Assembly: GCA_016188575.1 (NCBI GenBank)
Contig: JACPHN010000068.1
Coordinates: forward strand, 92,082-156,081
DNA from: Candidatus Schekmanbacteria bacterium
GTDB taxonomy: Bacteria; CSSED10-310; JACPHN01
Direction: 5' to 3'
DNA: 64,000 bases
A program made the position numbers and the translations under genes. The notes beneath the pieces were generated by a model. That model saw only the letters and a program-made list of their open reading frames with translations. It was not told the DNA's origin and did no database searches. Position 1 is the first letter of the stretch. Each line of letters starts with the position of its first letter. Shown in pieces: positions 61,816 through 64,000 of this stretch.

Positions 61816-62849
61816 CGAAAGGCATGATGAAAACGCCGTTCCGGGAACTGCCCCCGCCCATCTACCTCACACGCAACGGTGCGTGCTACCTCGGCGATTC
61901 CTTGGAACTTCTCCGGCACTTTCCGGAAGATTGCGTCGACCTCGTCGTCACATCTCCTCCCTTCGCTCTGTTGCGACAGAAGGCATACGGCAACAAGGAT
62001 CAAGCCGAATACGTCGACTGGCTCTGCGGGTTCGGAGCTGAGGTGCGTCGCGTGCTGCGCGAAACAGGTAGCTTCGTCCTCGACTTGGGTGGCGCGTACC
62101 AACGAGGAGTGCCCGTTCGCTCCCTCTACCAGTACCGTGTTCTCCTGAGAATGTGCGACGAGGTCGGCTTTTATCTCGCCGAGGAGTTCTTTTGGTACAA
62201 CCCGGCGAAGTTGCCCTCCCCGATCGAATGGGTCAACAAGCGGAAGTTGCGAGCCAAGGACTCGGTGAACTCCGTGTGGTGGTTGTCAAAGTCCGAATGG
62301 CCAAAGGCCGACGTGCGTCAGGTTCTGGCGCCGTACTCGGAGCGGATGAGAACCCTGCTCAAGAACCCTGACGCATTCTACAAACCGAAGGACCGTCCGT
62401 CAGGCCATGACATCAGCAGGGGCTTCGGCTCTGACAACGGCGGCGCCATTCCGTCAAACCTGCTGCAGATCCCCAATACAGAGAGCAATTCGTCCTATCT
62501 GCGGCAAGCCAAGCTGGTCGGACTCGAAGGACATCCCGCACGGTTTCCGGCAGGCTTGCCGGAGTTCTTCATCAAGTTCCTTACGACTGGCAGCGATCTG
62601 GTCGTCGACATCTTCTCGGGATCGAACACAACAGGAAGAGTCGCGGAGCACCTTGGACGGCGGTGGATCGCGATGGAGCTGGACGCGAGTTACGTTGCTG
62701 GTTCCGCGCTCCGGTTCATGGACCACCTTCCGGAGAGCGAGGTCGCGGAATGCTTCGCTCAACTGTCAGCGAGTTCAAGAAGTGCTCCAGTTGACCTCTC
62801 CGGGCCGCCCACCTTGTTCGATAAAGCAGAGGCGGAACGTGGCGCATAA
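61812..62849 (+). CDS. Site-specific DNA methyltransferase, beta class (N4-cytosine type)
   Basis: 345 residues from ATG 61812. Catalytic motif IV is VTSPPF (residues 46-51), the TSPPF/Y form typical of N4-methylcytosine enzymes, and it precedes the SAM-binding motif I VVDIFSGSNTTGRVAEHLGR (about 264-283). That order defines the beta class. GDSLELL near 29-35 and WIAMELDASYVAGSA are further conserved parts. It would protect host DNA at the site cut by the partner. Its stop TAA (62847-62849) overlaps the attC R'' box, as in many integron cassettes. Confidence 0.88.
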   Translation: MTKGMMKTPFRELPPPIYLTRNGACYLGDSLELLRHFPEDCVDLVVTSPPFALLRQKAYGNKDQAEYVDWLCGFGAEVRRVLRETGSFVLDLGGAYQRGVPVRSLYQYRVLLRMCDEVGFYLAEEFFWYNPAKLPSPIEWVNKRKLRAKDSVNSVWWLSKSEWPKADVRQVLAPYSERMRTLLKNPDAFYKPKDRPSGHDISRGFGSDNGGAIPSNLLQIPNTESNSSYLRQAKLVGLEGHPARFPAGLPEFFIKFLTTGSDLVVDIFSGSNTTGRVAEHLGRRWIAMELDASYVAGSALRFMDHLPESEVAECFAQLSASSRSAPVDLSGPPTLFDKAEAERGA

Positions 62850-62927
62850 CAACCGGTTGCAGCGAACAGCGCCCTGCGGTAGTAAACTACCTCCGGGTGC
62901 TGCCGCTGACCCGGCGCCCCGTTAGGG
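62844..62927 (+). other. attC recombination site (84 bp)
   Basis: R'' GCATAAC (62844-62850) and R' GTTAGGG (62921-62927) flank a cruciform-forming sequence. The L'' arm has cagcgaacagcgccc and the L' arm gggtgctgccgctg, pairing as CAGCG/CGCTG and CAGC/GCTG with an extra unpaired base on one side. The terminal hairpin is ggtagt-aa-actacc. Unpaired spacers (aaccggt / ccggcgcccc) separate R and L boxes. Length, box order, extrahelical base and overlap with the cassette ORF stop all fit integron attC sites. Confidence 0.85.
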
Positions 62928-62943
62928 TGCACGGGAAAGCGAC

Positions 62944-63072
62944 GTGAGCGTGTACGACAACCGTGAAGTCCCAGCCTACAGGGACGACTTCGAGCCCTAC
63001 TACAACCGAAACATCGCCGCATGGTGGTCCTCGGCCCACGATGAGATGCTCTTGCGCCTGATGGACCGGTAA
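62944..63072 (+). pseudogene. Truncated ORF of a second cassette
   Basis: GTG 62944 begins 17 bases after the attC end, the usual distance for a cassette ORF. It encodes 42 residues, VSVYDNREVPAYRDDFEPYY then NRNIAAWWSSAHDEMLLRLM, ending at TAA 63070-63072, exactly where similarity to a transposase on the other strand begins. It looks like the N-terminus of a longer protein cut off by the insertion. The WWSSAHDEMLLRLM part resembles SANT/Myb-like helices, weakly. Confidence 0.45.
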
Positions 63073-63084
63073 CAATAGACTAGG

Positions 63085-63376
63085 CGGGTCGTAACACCAG
63101 CGTAACGCTGACATCGGATCGCCGCGTGTTGTCGGTTCGACCAACGTGTCAAGGTCTGTCAGCAGACTATCGTCTTTGTCCGTGAGCTTCTTACGTCCAC
63201 CGCCCGGAGCGCGGATCGGGCCTCGCCTGCCATTCGCAACGGCCCACTCCGCCTCCATCTCTGGGCCAAAGCCGGCTGCCCTCAGCTCGGCCAGCCCAGC
63301 ATGAATTGTCGTACGAGACATGCCAATTGCGGCGGCAACCATGCTGACCCCACCGCGGCCCAGGCTACGCGCCTCC
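63085..63376 (-). pseudogene. ISAzo13-type transposase N-terminal remnant
   Basis: On the minus strand CKLEARSLGRGGVSMVAAAI, GMSRTTIHAGLAELRAAGFG, then GPIRAPGGGRKKLTDKDDSL and LVEPTTRGDPMSALRW match the N-terminal helix-turn-helix and linker of ISAzo13-family transposases (RRPGGGRK...LL.DLE.LVEP.TRGDP.SPLRW). Similarity ends abruptly at about 63088 and no catalytic part is present. It lies between the truncated cassette ORF and the PD-(D/E)XK frame, so the element interrupted this region and then decayed. Confidence 0.75.
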
Positions 63377-64000
63377 AGCTTACAGCCGCTCGCCGATCTT
63401 GGCGTTCCCTATGCCATGCTGCTTTACGAGCGGTTCCTCGGGAGGCCCTTCGCCGGGCACAGGGATTCGGTGAGCGAGCTGGTCGGCGATGTCCTGGAGA
63501 CAGCCATTGAAGGAGCCCTGCACCGCCACGGCATCGGCTACCGCAAGACCAAGCGGGCAGAGCGCGTTGCGGGCTTCGACCAGGCCCCGGATTTCATCAT
63601 CCCTGATGAGTTCAATCCGCAGATCGTGATTGAAGCCAAGGTCACCGAAGACGATGGTACGGCACGTGACAAGGTGACCCGCGTCCAGCATCTGAGATCG
63701 CTGGCCATGGCGGGCCAGCCCGCGGATCAGCCAAAATTCGAGGTCGTGGCCTGCATCGCCGGGCGCGGCTTCCGGGTCCGGCGCGAGGACATGAAGAAAC
63801 TCCTGCTGGCTACCAGAGGCAAGGTGTTCACGCTCGCTAGTCTCTCCCAACTGGTAGATTGCACAGGACTTACCGAATTCAGGACACGAATCCAGATCGC
63901 CGCCGAAACCGTCGCGACTCCGGCGCAGACTCCGTCCCGGCTGCGTCTCGTGAAGCCGCGCCCCAAGGACCGTTACGTCACCTGTCTGCCGGTCGTCCCG
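63377..64000 (+). CDS. PD-(D/E)XK nuclease-like protein, 5' truncated, runs off window
   Basis: An open frame to the right edge with no stop. The likely first usable start is ATG 63416 or GTG 63470, but the sequence before is transposase remnant, so the true N-terminus is probably lost. The core has VSELVGDVLETAIEGALHRH, then QAPDFIIPDEFNPQIVIEAK followed by VTEDDGTARDKVTRV. The P-D...Glu-x-Lys pattern (PDEF...IEAK) fits a restriction-type nuclease core. It may be the 3' part of the gene whose start lies at 62944, or a separate gene. Function beyond a nuclease fold cannot be read. Confidence 0.6.

Larger units (their letters stand above)
60074..62921 (+). mobile_element. Integron gene cassette carrying a putative restriction-modification pair
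   Basis: The cassette is bounded on the left by G^TTATGC (60073-60079), fifteen bases after the integrase remnant, and on the right by the attC site ending G^TTAGGG (62921-62927). In a circular cassette the R' box would be GTTATGC, the exact complement of this attC's R'' box GCATAAC, which strongly supports these borders. It carries a 48-codon leader ORF, a hairpin, a HEAT-repeat protein gene and a DNA methyltransferase gene, all in the attC-typical orientation. At 2,848 bp with two main genes it is large for a cassette. Confidence 0.7.

Noticed and set aside
1..64000. tRNA and rRNA genes
   Set aside because: No cloverleaf with a conserved T-loop (GTTCRA) and no rRNA core sequence was recognised in any intergenic gap.

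Overview
The window is GC-rich chromosomal DNA from a Gram-negative-type bacterium. GatCAB amidotransferase genes, many Ser/Thr kinase and GAF/PP2C signalling proteins, a ParB-like/spore-photoproduct-lyase-like pair, a DmdC-like acyl-CoA dehydrogenase and dispersed GC-rich palindromes suggest an uncultured deltaproteobacterial-type lineage (Myxococcota, Desulfobacterota or Binatota-like). That placement is inference; there is no rRNA in the window. I saw no rRNA, tRNA or CRISPR array. Layout: 0-8 kb holds the end of an M32 carboxypeptidase gene, a TrkA-type K+ channel, and a 1,952-residue secreted protein joining a DNRLRE-like module, an esterase-like alpha/beta hydrolase and a rhamnogalacturonan-lyase-like (PcRGLX/YetA) region. 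8.3-14.1 kb (minus strand) is a surface-glycan cluster: GT2, CMP-sugar synthetase (NeuA type), phosphoglycerate-dehydrogenase-like enzyme, SDR, flippase and an AT-rich FkbM methyltransferase. 14.3-15.2 kb is a broken PD-(D/E)XK-like gene. 15.3-24.4 kb is one tightly packed minus-strand run: glmM, HAD phosphatase, gatC, gatA, gatB, a small exported protein and a PMT-type glycosyltransferase with PA14-like domains. 24.5-29.7 kb holds an acyl-CoA dehydrogenase, ddl, an IS5-type remnant, a Uma2 nuclease-like protein with heptad repeats, and a small winged-helix protein. 29.7-32.5 kb encodes an unusual fusion of a primase-type zinc finger and a degenerate RecA/DnaB-like ATPase. 32.8-36.7 kb is a signalling run (GAF protein with decayed GGDEF, rlmN, cNMP-binding PP2C phosphatase). 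37-43 kb holds dinB, a TPGYWK lipoprotein, an SRPBCC protein, a flotillin-like protein and alr. 42.6-46.9 kb, overlapping alr, holds a Ser/Thr kinase and a GT4-GT2 fusion. 47-58.7 kb holds hflX, a GT2, the ParB-like and SPL-like pair, a NupC transporter, a pseudokinase, NnrS and a hybrid histidine kinase. The most notable region is 59.3-64 kb. It carries a decayed integron integrase (intI-type, central part deleted) followed in the same orientation by what looks like a complete 2.85-kb integron cassette. The cassette encodes a short leader ORF, a strong hairpin, a HEAT-repeat putative restriction protein and a beta-class N4-cytosine-type DNA methyltransferase, overlapping by ATGA. A textbook attC site overlaps the methyltransferase stop codon. 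The cassette start (GTTATGC) is exactly complementary to the attC R'' box (GCATAAC), as expected for a mobile cassette. A following cassette has been cut by an ISAzo13-type transposase remnant, beyond which an open PD-(D/E)XK nuclease frame runs off the window. Across the window there is also a family of short GC-rich palindromic elements (MITE/REP-like) with terminal inverted repeats; one has been read through into a glycosyltransferase C-terminus.
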